Positions 1-11,445 of a DNA stretch of 64,000 nucleotides are shown here, one piece after another (position 1 is the first letter of the stretch; each line of letters opens with the position of its first letter). The notes under the pieces were generated by a model. That model was not told where the DNA came from and searched no databases. It was given only the letters and a program-made list of their open reading frames with translations. The DNA comes from Hymenopellis radicata (lineage: Eukaryota > Basidiomycota > Agaricomycetes > Agaricales > Physalacriaceae). Location: contig JADNRX010000017.1 of NCBI GenBank assembly GCA_015501595.1, forward strand, positions 186,001-250,000. The letters run 5' to 3'. Made by a program: the position numbers and the translations under genes.

Positions 1-23
1 TATGCAGTAAAGAAGACTCATAC

Positions 24-179
24 CTCGTTGATCGGCAAGGGAGTGAGATAACGGTGCTGATGGTGCGGGGTGTGGTTTGGGAGGCTTTGGAGGTTTCTGA
101 GACTCCTTTTCGTGGTTGTTGCGTGTAGAGGCAGAAACCTCGCGGCCATGATGCCAGACACCATAGATCTGGACTTCAT
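24..179 (-). CDS. possible first exon of a gene leaving the left edge, mitochondrial-presequence-like
   Basis: A 52-codon open stretch starts at an ATG (179) and ends in phase 0 at a good donor (GTATGAGT, first base 23). The translation is rich in Arg, Ser, His and Leu with almost no acidic residues (for example MAARFLPLHATTTKRSLRNL), the make-up of a mitochondrial targeting presequence. The rest of the gene would lie outside the window, so the mature protein cannot be named. It could be chance open sequence. Confidence 0.25.
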
Positions 180-825
180 AGTGGCTGCATCGAGTGCAAG
201 TACAGAGAACCATGAGATCGAGAGGGAGAGAGTCTAAACCCCCGGTGATCTATCCCAAAAAGGCAGGTCTTGTTCTTCGGCTCAACCGGTCCGAGCTCGC
301 CCGTCATCAATGTAGATGTAACATACTCAGTTTTATACAGATACTCAACTACCTACCCTGTTCAAACTCTCTGGAAGTCAAGAATCAACCAACCCGCCTA
401 ACCACCGGTGAAGGGATACCCAGGTATCCCGATTGAAAGACAAAACTCATCCCGTTCATCAGTCTGGTTCCCACCCGGCACCTATACCAACATGCGGCCG
501 ATCTGCAACCACGGTACGTACCACAGTGCAACCACGACGGACGTGGTTGCGTTTCAACCACCCTGGGTTTTGCCGCCGGTGTGAAGCTATGCTCAAACGG
601 GCATGCAGATGCGTTGTATTATCTCCAAGGCGTAAATATGGCTGATCCGAGCACCGAGGTAGCGATTGCAGGATTGGCTCGGAGCACTTGATGTATATAC
701 CATAAATTCACGACAAGCACGATATGCAGGCATATGTGATCGCGATAGGAGGCTGTCGCCACTACTAACAGACTGTAAAAGAAGAATGCCAATGTTGTAG
801 GGGTTGTTTAGGGATCGCCACTTCT
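180..825. other. no supported gene
   Basis: Only short open frames with unusual composition are present and none has a matching splice pattern or a family I recognise. The stretch separates the putative left-edge gene from the F-box pseudogene. Confidence 0.4.
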
Positions 826-1776
826 CTACCCCCATAATCGATTGCGGTCTGCGTCAATATGAGCGAACACGGAAAAATAAAATGTCAATGAGGAGATGGT
901 ACCTATCGCGGTTGATAAGTTTATCTCCCTTATTCTCTCCGCCACGACCTGCTGCGCCGCCGTCCATGTACTTTCGAAGCCGCGTACCGAGGCTTCCCAG
1001 TCAAGCACCATGTTCGGGTACGTCAAGAAAACAATTCTTGGGTCCTCTGTCGGCACATGTTCTATGCCTTCATCCACGAGGACTGACATGACCCTCAATG
1101 TGGGACATTGCGACGACAGGGAAAGCAGATACGACTTTCTGATATGAAAATGCACAATGACGCCTAGCTGTGTGAGATTCGGCGTGGACGAGAGATCTGG
1201 AAGGGCGCCGTCCTCGTCTCCATCCCAATGAATCAAGTCCAGACGCACTATATTCTGCAGGAGAGTGGAACGGCACAGCATGTCACTTGAGAGCTCGTGG
1301 AAACATTTTCAGCGGGACGGAGAGGTTTCGGAGCGGAAGGTAGGCTAATAGCGGTGGGATAGAGATGTGGGAATCGGATGACCAGAAATCCACCCAGAGA
1401 GCCAAGCTGTCGAGCCCGGTACAGATGCTCAGGATCTGTGTGGCGACGAGGGGCTCGACGGATATCGTCAGGCAGAGTTTCTTCACGTTTGCAGCGAAGA
1501 AAGTGGATGATATCGACCCCATGGTGCGCAGAAATAAATCGGCATCTTGGCTCCCGAGCGTCACTAGCTCGTATACGAGCGGCTGGATCCTGTGGCATCG
1601 TCAGACTTGAACACTGAGCAGATTATCGTACAACGACACGTACCATGTCTTCACCCGTCGTGCTACAAGAACGAGATCTAGAGCGCGACCGGGCTGCATC
1701 CGTGCAGCGGCCTCGAAGATTTCCGTTCGAGTTCCATCGGCAGATCCTGTATTGGGAAATATTGCAGAGCGGACAT
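826..1776 (-). pseudogene. F-box/LRR-type gene with two frameshifts
   Basis: The original start appears to be the ATG at 1776 (MSALQYFPIQDLPMELER), followed by EIFEAAARMQPGRALDLVLV and RRVKTW, the F-box-like opening of a large agaricomycete family. A one-base loss near 1721-1726 (the CGG GAA codons read CGGAA) breaks the frame. A clean 54-bp intron (1643-1590) then joins to WIQPLVYELVTLGSQDADLF. A one-base gain near 1296-1305 shifts the frame again before MLCRSTLLQNIVRLDLIHW, and the reading frame ends at 826. Repairing only these two positions gives a continuous F-box plus LRR-like protein of about 300 residues. Family members are expected to be substrate adaptors of SCF ubiquitin ligases. 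It may be a decayed copy, or an intact gene with assembly indels. Confidence 0.6.
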
Positions 1777-3047
1777 GATTTCGTGGGGGCTTCGCAGTTG
1801 ACATTGGACGTTCGTAAATAAATGGTGCATCAGCAGTCATTAAATTTACAACGGGATGGTAATTGAAATATCGGAAGGAGATACTTAGGCCACTTGTGAC
1901 TCCGACAGCCGGTATCTTTATCCTCTTCATCAACGAGCCCATACATGCGCCCAACTGGACCAAATACGTACAATGAATATACGGATGGCGGTCAATCTAC
2001 AAGGAAGGCGCTAGCTTGAGTTTAGATCCCAGATCCGGCGCCAGCATCTGAGTCCTTGGCAGAGATTACATGGGATCTGGGCCATGGAAATGCATTCGAA
2101 GGGAAGTGGCGCGCCTTCTACGGACTGTATTGATGCTAGAAGGGCATAAATCGATCATCAGTTCACCTGATTCCCAATATATATAATAAAAAAAGGCCGC
2201 GTCAATGTGTCCACGCCTCGGGAAGATTGGCGTGGCAGAGAGAAGTGTACCTACTTTGGAGGCCTTGCGGTGATTGGATTACCTGCTGATGCGCGTCATT
2301 TGCTTCCGTGAAGTTATCGCGCCGTGTGGGCCGTATAGGAGAACTCCTCGCTCTGAGAAGAGCGTCAGAAGTTTGCATGAATACGAAACAAGTTTAAAGT
2401 CACCTATCGAGATGTCAAGCAAAGGTGGCTCCGAGGAATTCGAATAATGCCATAGTGGGGCGACTAGCTCATTCAATAGCCACTTCATTTCGGTTCAGAA
2501 GCGTCCCAAAACGGTTTGGAGTTGCCAAAGGCCTCGAAGAGTAATCAGTGTACAGGGACTGGTGGGGTATTTGGCCCACGCCGCGTCGACGACAAGTGAA
2601 ACTAAAGCGCGTTCAGTTCGTGTTCCACCCGTCGGCAATCAGAACTCGCTGTCCATGGCATGCTCTCGAGAGCAGAATGCCTCATTCCGTAAACGTTCCG
2701 CTAAAAATAAGTAGCCCGGTTACTAAGAATGGACCAGAGGAGCTATGATGCCTCTCCACCGCAGTGAGCAGTTACAACTTCGTAGCAGTTCACGAAGCTC
2801 TTTCTGAACAAGTCGATGGTCGACGGCCGTATTTATGGCCGCGTCAATATGGGCCCGGACTGTAATGGGTACTACGTAGGTCGGATGTACTAGTGGGAAT
2901 ATCCGGGGGAATATCCGAGGAGCAAACCATCAAAACGGTTTGATGGTGGTCGGAAACGTAGCGGGGCACGTTCCTGCACGTGGTCTCGGTCGCAACTCCG
3001 GCCCGACCGCCAAACCTCTGCAACTCCAACCTTGAACTTGAACCAGC
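1777..3047. other. intergenic, no supported gene
   Basis: A 69-codon minus-strand frame at 2279-2488 and small plus-strand frames occur, but none shows a family, a start context or introns that I can support. The right end must contain the FMT1 promoter; no clear TATA box was seen. Confidence 0.35.
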
Positions 3048-4452
3048 ATGCTCAGATGCCTCCACCTTAGACAAAGTAGGCCAGCATGGTCTTCGGTTAG
3101 ATACTACTCGGTATCACAGACCGTACCCGAAAAGTTCAAGATTCTCTTCCTCGGTCGAGATGAATTTTCATGTACCGTCTTCAAAGAGTTGCATGGCGCG
3201 GAAGGTGAGTAACTATTACTTCCATTCACCTTGACTAAAACTCGGGAAGCGGACAGATCTGTGGGAGAGTATAGATATTATTACAAATCGCGACGAGCGT
3301 GTCGGAAGACGCGGCTCTATAGTATCCATTTGTACGACCACGCACTTTGCCGAGAGCTTGCACATCTCTGACTCTTCGCCTTAATAGCACCCTTAAAAAC
3401 ACTCGGATTATCCCTCGACACGCCCATACACATCATTCCACGCGAACGAAAAGACATGAAAAGTTGGCTAGTACGTTCATGTCATAACTAGCGTTTGGCA
3501 TGTCAAACTAATCCAGCCCCCAGCCCCCCGCTCCCTTTGCAGTAGGAGCCGCCGTGTCTAATCATCTCCTGGTCACAGCCTCCTTCGGTCGCATCCTCCC
3601 CTTCTGCTTCTTAAAGCCGTTCGATCCGTTGAGGCGAATAAATGTCCACCCATCGCTGCTACCAAAATACAGAGGTGCTGCCCCGATTCAGCACGCCATA
3701 CTGAATGGCGAATCTGAGACGGGGGTCTCTATCATTACGATGCTGAAGCGAAGCGAAGGTATTGACGCCGGTCGTGTCTTTGCTTCTACCCGAGTCGTGA
3801 GTTATGACATTCTTTCGCGCGATTAGTCTCCTCAGGCATGCAGGCAATGGCTCCCAATGCCACATACTTGGATTTGAGGGAGGCCTTGGCCCTGCAAGGC
3901 GGCAAGCTGCTTGTTCAGACGCTTAGAGACATGCAGGCTGGAAAGGTGAATGCCCCAAAAATCGTGATTGTGGGTCCCTTACTCATTACCTTTACAGGTT
4001 AATTCTGTAGAGCAATCAGGAAATTCTACATCCGCGCCCGTTATCACGTTCGAGGATTCGCTTCTTGACTTCAAAACGATGACCGCCGAGTCGATACTTC
4101 GCCGCCTTTGGGCTATAGCTCACCAGGTACGGTACTTGCATTCCCCAATGTGCTGATTATCCTGATTTCGCATCTCTAGCGTCCACTCACGGCTCGGACG
4201 CGCGACAATAGCACTATTCAATTGCACGATATTTCCATTCCAGACACCCCACTTCTCTTAGAGCTGACTCGGCCTGGGATGGCTTACTGGCACAGGCCGA
4301 CCAACCAGATATTCATTCGCTGTGCCGAGGACACGATTATCGCGGTAGGATACTTGAAGGCGGACGGGAGAGCGTTGATAGCGGCGGGAGAATGGTGGAA
4401 CGGAGTTCGCGGCGTCCGTCTTGTGGAAGATCAGCGATACGAGTTCGCGTAA
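3048..4452 (+). CDS. FMT1: mitochondrial methionyl-tRNA formyltransferase
   Basis: This enzyme formylates initiator Met-tRNA in mitochondria using 10-formyl-tetrahydrofolate. Seven exons fit in phase: 3048-3204, 3257-3331, 3388-3470, 3524-3796, 3844-3945, 3998-4126 and 4180-4452, giving 363 residues, a normal length. The first ~30 residues are basic and Ser/Tyr-rich (presequence), followed by FKILFLGRDEFSCTVFKELH of the N-terminal formyl-transfer domain, the GRRGS and SPLKTLGLSLDTPIH blocks, LLVTASFGRILP, and the family signature NVHPSLLPKYRGAAPIQHAI with the catalytic Asn and His. The C-terminal OB-like domain has TAESILRRLWAIAHQ and closes with AAGEWWNGVRG. All introns are 50-66 bp GT-AG. 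The frame is intact throughout. The exon 2 donor at 3332 was preferred over an earlier GT because only it keeps phase with exon 3. Confidence 0.93.
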
Positions 4453-4498
4453 TGCTCTGTAGCCATTTTAGTTTGGTGGGCAGCCTCCACCATTCTCT

Positions 4499-5038
4499 AT
4501 GAGTACTACCACCACCACTGTGGCGCCAGCCAGCGGAGCCATCTACTTGAAACCTCATTCATATGCCGCGCATGCATTCATGCTGCTACCGGGTCAGTCA
4601 AGGCTCCAGAGTATGTGATCTTCTATTTCTCTCTGCGACGGGGCTGGCTACCGCTCTACCGCTCGTATACAAGCATCGCGGTCTCTCTCAATTAGAAAAG
4701 TTCTATCGCCGACTGTATAACGCTGAAAAGAAATGGGACAGTATTCGAAGAGTCGGGTATGTGTTTTATATCATGACAGAACTCGAACTAACGCATTCGA
4801 TCAGTGGAAGTTCGACCTCACAAAAGTCACATTCGTTGACCATGCGCATGCGTTTCTCCTCGATGGCTGCTCACATCTATTTCCACTCGTTCCATGTCTG
4901 ATGTATTTACCCCCCTTCGTCATGAGCTGCCAGGCTATCGCATCCCTCGCACACAGACCAGGCATCGTTAACATTTGCTCTCTTGAGGGCATAACCTACA
5001 TCCCAATAAACAGCCAAACCGTAAGTCAAGAACGCTGA
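4499..5038 (+). CDS. small gene of unknown function, exon structure uncertain
   Basis: A start at 4499 opens MSTTTTTVAPASGAIYLKPH and leads toward VKAPEYVIFYFSLRRGWLPL in a neighbouring frame. A clear 48-bp intron (GTATGT ... CTAAC ... CAG, about 4759-4806) precedes a well-formed exon beginning WKFDLTKVTFVDHAHAFLLD and ending at 5038. The frames of the first and last parts do not join cleanly, so an exon is mis-placed, an indel is present, or the gene is broken. It is convergent with the HELGH gene, with stops 17 bases apart. I do not recognise a family. Confidence 0.3.
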
Positions 5039-5055
5039 GGGCCAATGGAAACCAG

Positions 5056-6413
5056 TTAGAACCTCCGGTCACCACTGGGAATGAGACGTATAGCTGAAGG
5101 GTTCAGGGTAATTTGGAGCCCAAGCCCAGGAAAGACTTCCAAGCCTTTGTTTGAGTCAAGACCACTGAGAGAATCCTCGATGACCTCTTGCTGCACAAGT
5201 ACATTCATCCCATCCACAACGGGCTTGGCTCGTATAGCATGTCCGAAACAAGCACCAATATCTTTCTGGTCCTCAAAGGGCATCTGACAGATAAAGCCGT
5301 GATGGACCATTTGGATGACATGGTCGATTTGGGCATCAGCTGTAGATGATGGGATCAACAAGTTGATAGAAGCAATGAAAAAGGGAATACACATACTCAA
5401 CCTGTACCACTGATCTGCGACGTTTATGCCTTTTACCCAGCCCAGGACGCTATCGATATGCCAAAGCCGCTCGGCGCTAGAATGGAATGATGCTGGTTCT
5501 GTCCACTCAAAAACAGCGATGCACCCGAGGATGCCCATCTCGATATCCTGTCCCACTTCGCCCAGGTGTTGAGCTCCTCGCGTTTCTGAGCCAACCAGGT
5601 GCGCCGGAAGATGAGGTGTCAGAAATTGGGGTACAAAGAGGTGTTTGGTAAGACAATGTCCAAGCTCGTGGAGGATGGTCGCAATGAGCACAAACTCGAC
5701 GGAGCGCTTGACCTTGGCATACTGGATCTCCGTCACAGTAACTGGTCGACGATTGGCCTATGCAGCGGCTTAGACTGGAACTGTGCGATGTAGTTGGGAT
5801 ATACCTGCGTGTCCAGGTAGGTTTGCGCCAGGTCCTTCGAAATGAACATCTCATTTTTGTCCGCACCTTCCTCTTCAGCCTTGTTTACCACCGCCCGTGT
5901 TAACCGGCTCTTCTTGGCTGTATCCTGTAAGATGATGACATTTGGGAAATTCTTTGTCACAAACGCGAGGATTTGGTCGTCGTTGGGGCAGGCCTTGTCA
6001 GGGTGGAGGTCGTCGAATTGGGCGTGGGCTTCGGCGCTCTTGAGGTGCAAGGTAGTCATTGGCATCAGGAACCTGTGGCGAACTGTATCCAAAGTGAGCA
6101 AGAGCCGCCCGACGATCCCGACGAGCCTGATGACCGGGAAAAACTCGCTGTCGCGGGAGAGGGGAGACGATCTCGTCAATTGCTCGCTGCTGATGGTAGC
6201 GTTGTAACAGACAACGGTCGGCCACTCTGCTGCTTCCACCTGCGCTTGGAAAGCTTTCTTTTCGTAGACATCGCGTGTCATGTTTTCCCAGAAAGCGATA
6301 GCACCTTCAGCTTTCGCTGCCCTTGTACGAGCTGGGGGCGTGCTGGGTGACGTGGGAAGAGGGCGCGACAAGGGCGAGACGTTCATGGTCGCGAAAGAGG
6401 AGGAGCATGGCAT
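5056..6413 (-). CDS. uncharacterised protein with an HELGH zinc-protease-like motif
   Basis: Three exons fit in phase: 6413-5805, 5757-5397 and 5339-5056, separated by a 47-bp and a 57-bp intron, giving 417 residues. The second intron is a multiple of three and could also be read through, adding 19 residues. The N-terminal half is soluble and charged (FWENMTRDVYEKKAFQAQVE). Exon 2 holds FVLIATILHELGHCLTKHLF, where HELGH fits the HExxH zinc-binding consensus of metalloproteases, preceded by a hydrophobic helix. I know no characterised family for the whole protein, so activity is inferred from the motif alone. A third zinc ligand was not identified. Confidence 0.65.
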
Positions 6414-6546
6414 TGACTTGTAAAATCATGCGTCACTGATTATTTCAGAATGTGGCGTGCGGAGTCGATGACCTATGGGCGCGTCATGATCTCTGAAACT
6501 CGATGCAGTCTCTCAATCTCAGAAAAACAAACTACGAATCACTAAC

Positions 6547-7307
6547 ATGCCTCTTTTTGGACACAAAGATAACGTGAGTAGTTCGGGTACATATCGTACC
6601 TCTTATCTACTTTTCTATAGACACACCACGTCGACGAGCGTAACACCCTCGGCCACAGTGGGGTCGGCAAAGGCGCTGGCACTACGTATGATGACCAAGG
6701 ACATGGTGTAGGCGCAGAGCCTGGGTATGCTGCGCCCAACCAGGTAGGCTAGACACTTCCAATTCATAAATCACTAATTCTCTTCACAGACCTACGAAAC
6801 TGGTGCCACCGGCATGGGCCACCGCACTCATAATATGAATGACGACCACCACCAATACGGAACTGGTGTTGGTGGACCCGGAATGGGACATGGCGCTCAC
6901 GACCCGACGATGCCGGCCGCCGCAACTACTACGCAGGCCCATGGCGGCGCGGGGTCTAGCACCACCGGCAAGATTGAACAGGTGCTTGGGAGTCAGTCCC
7001 TCAAAGCGCAGGGTCTACAGAAGGAACGGTATGCCTCTTAAACATATGGACCATATCCCCCTCCGTCCCTCACAGTTATGTCCAGAGAAGCCAATGCGCT
7101 CAAAGTTCAAAGTTCTGAGCTTGCGCAGGCCGAGAAATTGGAGTAGGAAGCGGCGGCAGAAAGGGCTCAGGTTGGTCATGGTGCTTCCATTTACTCACTG
7201 TTGCTGATGACTTGTACTGATCCTTTGTAGGCGCTCATCCTCACCTCAAGCATCTCGGTGGCAGACCGCCTGGTGGCACAGGTAAGTACTCCACTGGGAA
7301 CCTATGA
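6547..7307 (+). pseudogene. Gly/His-rich CsbD-like stress protein gene with an in-frame stop
   Basis: Exons 6547-6573, 6621-6743, 6790-7028, 7086-7180 and 7231-7307 fit in phase. The first 100 residues are Gly, His and Thr-rich (HHQYGTGVGGPGMGHGAHD), followed by GKIEQVLGSQSLKAQGLQKE and EANALKVQSSELAQAEKLE, which resemble a basidiomycete family of small hydrophilic stress-type proteins. Exon 4 then reads GAG TAG GAA; the TAG at 7144-7146 stops translation just before EAAAERAQVGHG and the conserved end AHPHLKHLGGRPPGGTG in exon 5. Because the sequence after the stop still matches the family and still splices in phase, the stop is recent, is read through, or is an error. The exact 3' end is uncertain because GGTAAGT at 7281 could be a further donor. 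Confidence 0.6.
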
Positions 7308-7620
7308 ATAAACCGATACCTGCCACTGGGTATAAATGTACACTAGCGAATTGTAAATATGTAGTTTTTGTATTTGTATGCTTTTCATCTCAACTTCCAA
7401 GTGTAGAACGGGCAATCCCTGTCCGACTGAAACACGATGTATGTACCGAAACGAAAACACTCTGTCTGCCAAAGCGTCGTTTCGGGTCCACATCCGCAGC
7501 GATGTTATCGATGCCGACGGCACTAAGACGGCACTTCAGCTTGACTTCAACTGTTACCACACTGTTACCAAACGTGATCTCAAGCTTTCGTGCTGGACCC
7601 AGAGGCCATCGACTACCTTT

Positions 7621-9298
7621 ATGGCCAACGAAGCTTGTGAAGTAAGTTTCTATGGCTTCTTTTTGTACCTTCGCGTTTTAATCTACCACTAGACACCAAA
7701 CGCTTCCGACCTCCCCATCGAGCTCAAAATTCTGATTCTCGAGCACCTTTCAGACGATGAAATCCGCCCGTTGGCGCTCGTCTGGCGCGATATGCTGCCA
7801 GTAATTCGAGCTCGCCGATTTCGCAACCTCACTGTCTGCCCGCAAACGCGCCTTTCCCCGAGGGTGGAGGAGACACCTGTTGATTCCGACTCCGACGGCC
7901 ATGAATCAGACTCGTTCGTCGCCAAGGCCGGCTCAACGAAGAGGACGCTCCCGCCATCTCGGCTTAGTGCCCAACCCCCTATAAGCGCCCGAGACCTGGC
8001 GGCGGCAGAGGCGGAGAGTCAATGTGAAGCTCTGCGGCGCCTCACTGAGGTGCTGAATGAGGCACCCGAGGTTGCCGAGTATATCCAGTCACTCACGATA
8101 TGGGACAGTCATCCTGATCCAACTACACTCAAGTCCGCGCTCTCGCGTTCCCCTTCCCTCCCGGCCTTTGTTGCCACTATACCCCAAATGCCCAATCTAT
8201 CCCATCTATGTCTGCAGGATCTCGACTTTTATCTATTCCACGATCCAAAAGTCGTCCACCGCGCTCTACGGCAGTGCCACATCACTTCACTGGAGGTCAA
8301 ATCATGTACCTTAAACATGTCAATCTTCCTCGCCATCCTCTACGCCGTGGTAAACCTCGATGTGCTGCGACTTGAGGGCCTACATTTGAACCCCGGTTTC
8401 GGCGACGACAGCCGTTACGCTGGCCACATAACTGACTTTGACGATGTTGAAGCTTGGAAGAACAGCAAGTCGGCATTCTTGTGCGTGGACGAGCTGCACA
8501 TGATGCTGAGCACCGACGACGATTGGCTGTTCTTCGACCTTTTGCTGAGCAAAAATCATTCGCCACTGTACGATCTTCGGTCATTCTATATGCCTTATGA
8601 TCGCAGTCTGCTTCACGTTGTAATCGATCCGACCTTATACGCGGAACGTGTTTCGCGATTCATAGGGCGCACTGAAGAATGCCTGGAGGAACTGCATCTC
8701 GGTGTGCTAGAATTTGGTGAGTCTCCAATGTAATCGTATTTGACCAAGTGCTCATTTACTCGTATACGAAGACGGTGCTGACTCTCCTCCCCTACAATAT
8801 ATCGGAGGCGTACACACTCTAGAACTAGGCATGCTTTTGACCGAGTGGGCGCCACACGATACATCGCTGTTCTGGTGCACCCAGACCCTGGCAAACATCG
8901 CGCAGACATCTTGCCTTAGTTCCTTGACCCTCACATTTGAATGCATGCAACACTGGCATGGGTTCGCGAGGCCACCGACCGCGAACCAGTGCTGGGAGGA
9001 TCTTGACAGCGCTTTGTTCCAACTGGAGTTGGAAGAATTGTCGTTCGTGTTTCACCTGACGCACAGGATTGGGTGGGACAACGACGCGATTCAGCAGCAA
9101 GTAGCAGTGGACAAGCATCACGACCCCAAGATGCAGCTCATGAGCAAGATGCAGACGTGGTTCCTTGAATCGTGCTTGCCGGAATCGAGGAAGCGGTACT
9201 TTGGGTGCGATGACCCTTCGGAGAACATTGGAACGTGTATCTTCGAGTGGACATCTGTGTTGGTGCCATACTCGGCGGTCAGAGCGCCATCCCATTAG
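7621..9298 (+). CDS. F-box/LRR-type protein
   Basis: Three exons: 7621-7641, 7693-8716 and 8772-9298, giving 523 residues. The start at 7621 is in a good context and gives MANEACETPNASDLPIELK. The F-box follows (LPIELKILILEHLSDDEIRP then LALVWRDMLPVIRARRFRNL). After a Ser/Asp-rich linker (about residues 65-85) come irregular leucine-rich stretches such as LSHLCLQDLDFYLF and LDVLRLEGLHL, and the layout ends with the acidic, Trp-containing tail usual in this family. Such proteins are expected to bind Skp1 and present substrates to an SCF ubiquitin ligase. The frame is intact, unlike the F-box copies at 0.8, 41.4 and 49.6 kb. Confidence 0.8.
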
Positions 9299-9894
9299 CG
9301 AACCATTTTTCTCACAACGCTCACCAAGCCGTGCCGTAAATACGCCACGCCACAACCATTCTGCCTTGTGTCGGCCCCTTCGAGCTGTATATCTCCTGAC
9401 CAATTGTATACCATCAGGCTTGCTCCTTGTTCACGCTTCTTTTATAGTTACAGATCTGATTATCGACAAATAAGTAGTGTAAAAGTCTGTCTTTACGACG
9501 AAACTAGCCGCCAGTTCGCGAATCTCATACAATTCACGAACATCTAGGGAGGAAAACAACTCTACACCTCGCGGTACTGCATTAGATGGAGAAGTTGGAA
9601 CACAGGTCTTTCGGCGTGTCAAGGGTGAGTACCCAAAAATCGCTCTCTCAAATTACCAAACGGAGTGGTCAAGCAAGCCATGTTATTAAGGAGGAACAAT
9701 AAGGTATACATAAAGGAGCTAGTGATATGAAACCACTGGGGCAGTTGCTGTCGCAGGAAGAAAATCATGATACTTACAAGAGTGCGCGAACGGAAGGGCC
9801 ACAGTACAACAGGGAACGACCAGAAGAAAATAGTGGTACAACGGCAAAGAAATGGTGTTCAAAGGAGGGGCAGGAATCGCGAGCAATGAAGAAA
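9299..9894. repeat. 3' flank shared with the neighbouring paralogous gene
   Basis: There is no gene here. From about 9640 the sequence (GCCATGTTATTAAGGAGG, then a run of short imperfect matches) closely repeats 11215-11455, which lies just downstream of the second nuclease-like gene. The shared flank marks the borders of the gene duplication. Confidence 0.6.
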
Positions 9895-11120
9895 TCAAGC
9901 CATGGCTGAAAATATGTTTGCAGCAACCTTTTTCATCTCGTCAAACCCTTCCTGCGACAGCAACTCCACCGACCACTGGTTCTCCAAATAATGTGGTGGG
10001 AGAACAATCCTCGATAATGACGGATCCGCAAGCGGCTGCACCTTAAAGGTAGCAGTATTGCCTTGGTACATGCGCAGTGTCGTGCCAAGGGCACTAATAC
10101 CGTACAGAGTAGGCGGCGGACAGCCAAGTACCTTAATTTCTGACAACATATCATTGAAAAGATGGCGCATTTGGATATCTGCGCGACCGCGTGTGCTTCC
10201 TTTCGCGATGTAACTGTCATCCTTCACCACAAGCAGCATCACAGGCTTGCCCTTGCCGACGACAAGTAGGGCAATAAAATCCAGTGTGTTTCTGGTTTTC
10301 GTGCCCGGAACAAAGTCGGGAACAGCGTGGGGAACGACGACAAAGTCCCACGAAGGGAACATCCAGTTGAGTAGTTTGTTGTACAGCGCATAGTAGCGGC
10401 TTTCATGCTGGCTGCCCTCGCGCTCAGCTGCGAACACTGCGCACAGTTCAACAGGCCACATAGTGGCGTTTTCGAAGGGAATCTGCATGTCATCAGTGGG
10501 AAACACGATGACGGAAACGAGAAACTAAAGACCATGGGCTTGGTTGGCAAAACCTGAGGCATTGTCCTTTTTACCTCTTTAAACCCTTCCTGTGACAGCA
10601 ACTCCACCGACCACTGGTTCTCCATATAATGCGGCGGACTCATATCAAACTTCCTCAGCAACAGATCCTCCGGCGGCTCCATCTCAAAGGTGGCAGTATT
10701 GCCTTTGTACACGCAGAGTGACGTGCCAAGGGCGCTGATACCATACAGAATAGGCAGCGGACATCTTTCCAACATATCGTTGAAAAGACGGCGCATTTGG
10801 CCATCCGCGCGTCTGCGGTCGTGTGGGTGCGCATTGTAACTGTCATCCTTCACCTCAAGCAGCATCACAGGCTTGCCCCTGCTGATGACGAGTAGGGCAA
10901 TATAATCCACTGAGTCTCCGGCGTCCGTGCCCGTAACAGCGTGGGGAAGGACGAGAAAGTCCCACGAAGGGAACATCCAGCTGAGGAGTTTGTTGTACGG
11001 CGCGTAGTATCGGCTGCTTTCAAACCGGTTGCTTTCAAACGGGAAGCCCTTGCGCGCAGCTGCGAACACTGCGCTCAGTTCAGCCGGCCACATAGTTGCG
11101 TTTTCGAAGGACATCTGCAT
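9895..11120 (-). CDS. two-domain protein resembling a PD-(D/E)XK nuclease fold, gene 1
   Basis: Two copies of one roughly 190-residue domain lie head to tail. The first runs from an ATG at 11120 (MQMSFENATMW) to about 10554; the second from 10482 (IPFENATMW) to the stop at 9895. A 71-bp interval (10553-10483) with a weak donor (GTTTTG) and a CAG acceptor joins them in phase 0. Each copy contains YNKLL.WMFPSWDF, a hydrophobic strand with Asp, a strand ending in x-V-K-D-D, then LYGISALGT and ENQWSVELLSQEGF. The order Asp, hydrophobic strand, Glu-x-Lys resembles the PD-(D/E)XK nuclease core, and copy 1 keeps it (SVDYIALLV, LLEVKDD). Copy 2 has LLVVKDD and lacks the acidic residue. The family is common and uncharacterised in Agaricomycetes as far as I know; a nuclease role is inference. 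Confidence 0.6.
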
Positions 11121-11214
11121 GTCATCAGTAAACGAGAAACAAAAGACCTTGGTCAAAACCGTAGTCTGGTAGGGTGGCACCGAATATAAACAGGGACAAA
11201 TAGTACCAGTTGGA

Positions 11215-11445
11215 ACACGCCTCGCAAGCCATGTTAAGGAGGAACAATAAGGAACACAGACTCGGAGAAGCTGCTGATATTAAACCACTAGGGCAGTTGC
11301 AGGAAAAAAATCATGATACTAGAGTGCGCGAACGGAAGGACAACAGTACAACAGGGAACAACCAGAAGAAAAATAGTAGTACAACAGCTGAGAAAAAGAC
11401 ATGTTTGAAGGAGGGGGACCAGAAACGTCGCGAGCATCAGAGAAA
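11215..11445. repeat. duplicated 3' flank
   Basis: This stretch is a diverged copy of about 9640-9894, with shared blocks such as AAGGAGGAACAATAAGG and ACAGTACAACAGGGAAC. Together the two flanks show that the whole two-domain gene, including its 3' region, was duplicated in tandem. Confidence 0.6.

Noticed and set aside
10239..11180. One 313-residue open frame covering the first nuclease-like gene
   Set aside because: It begins at GTG and leaves the domain frame after KRTMPQ, running through the second domain out of frame; the two-domain spliced model fits family sequence.
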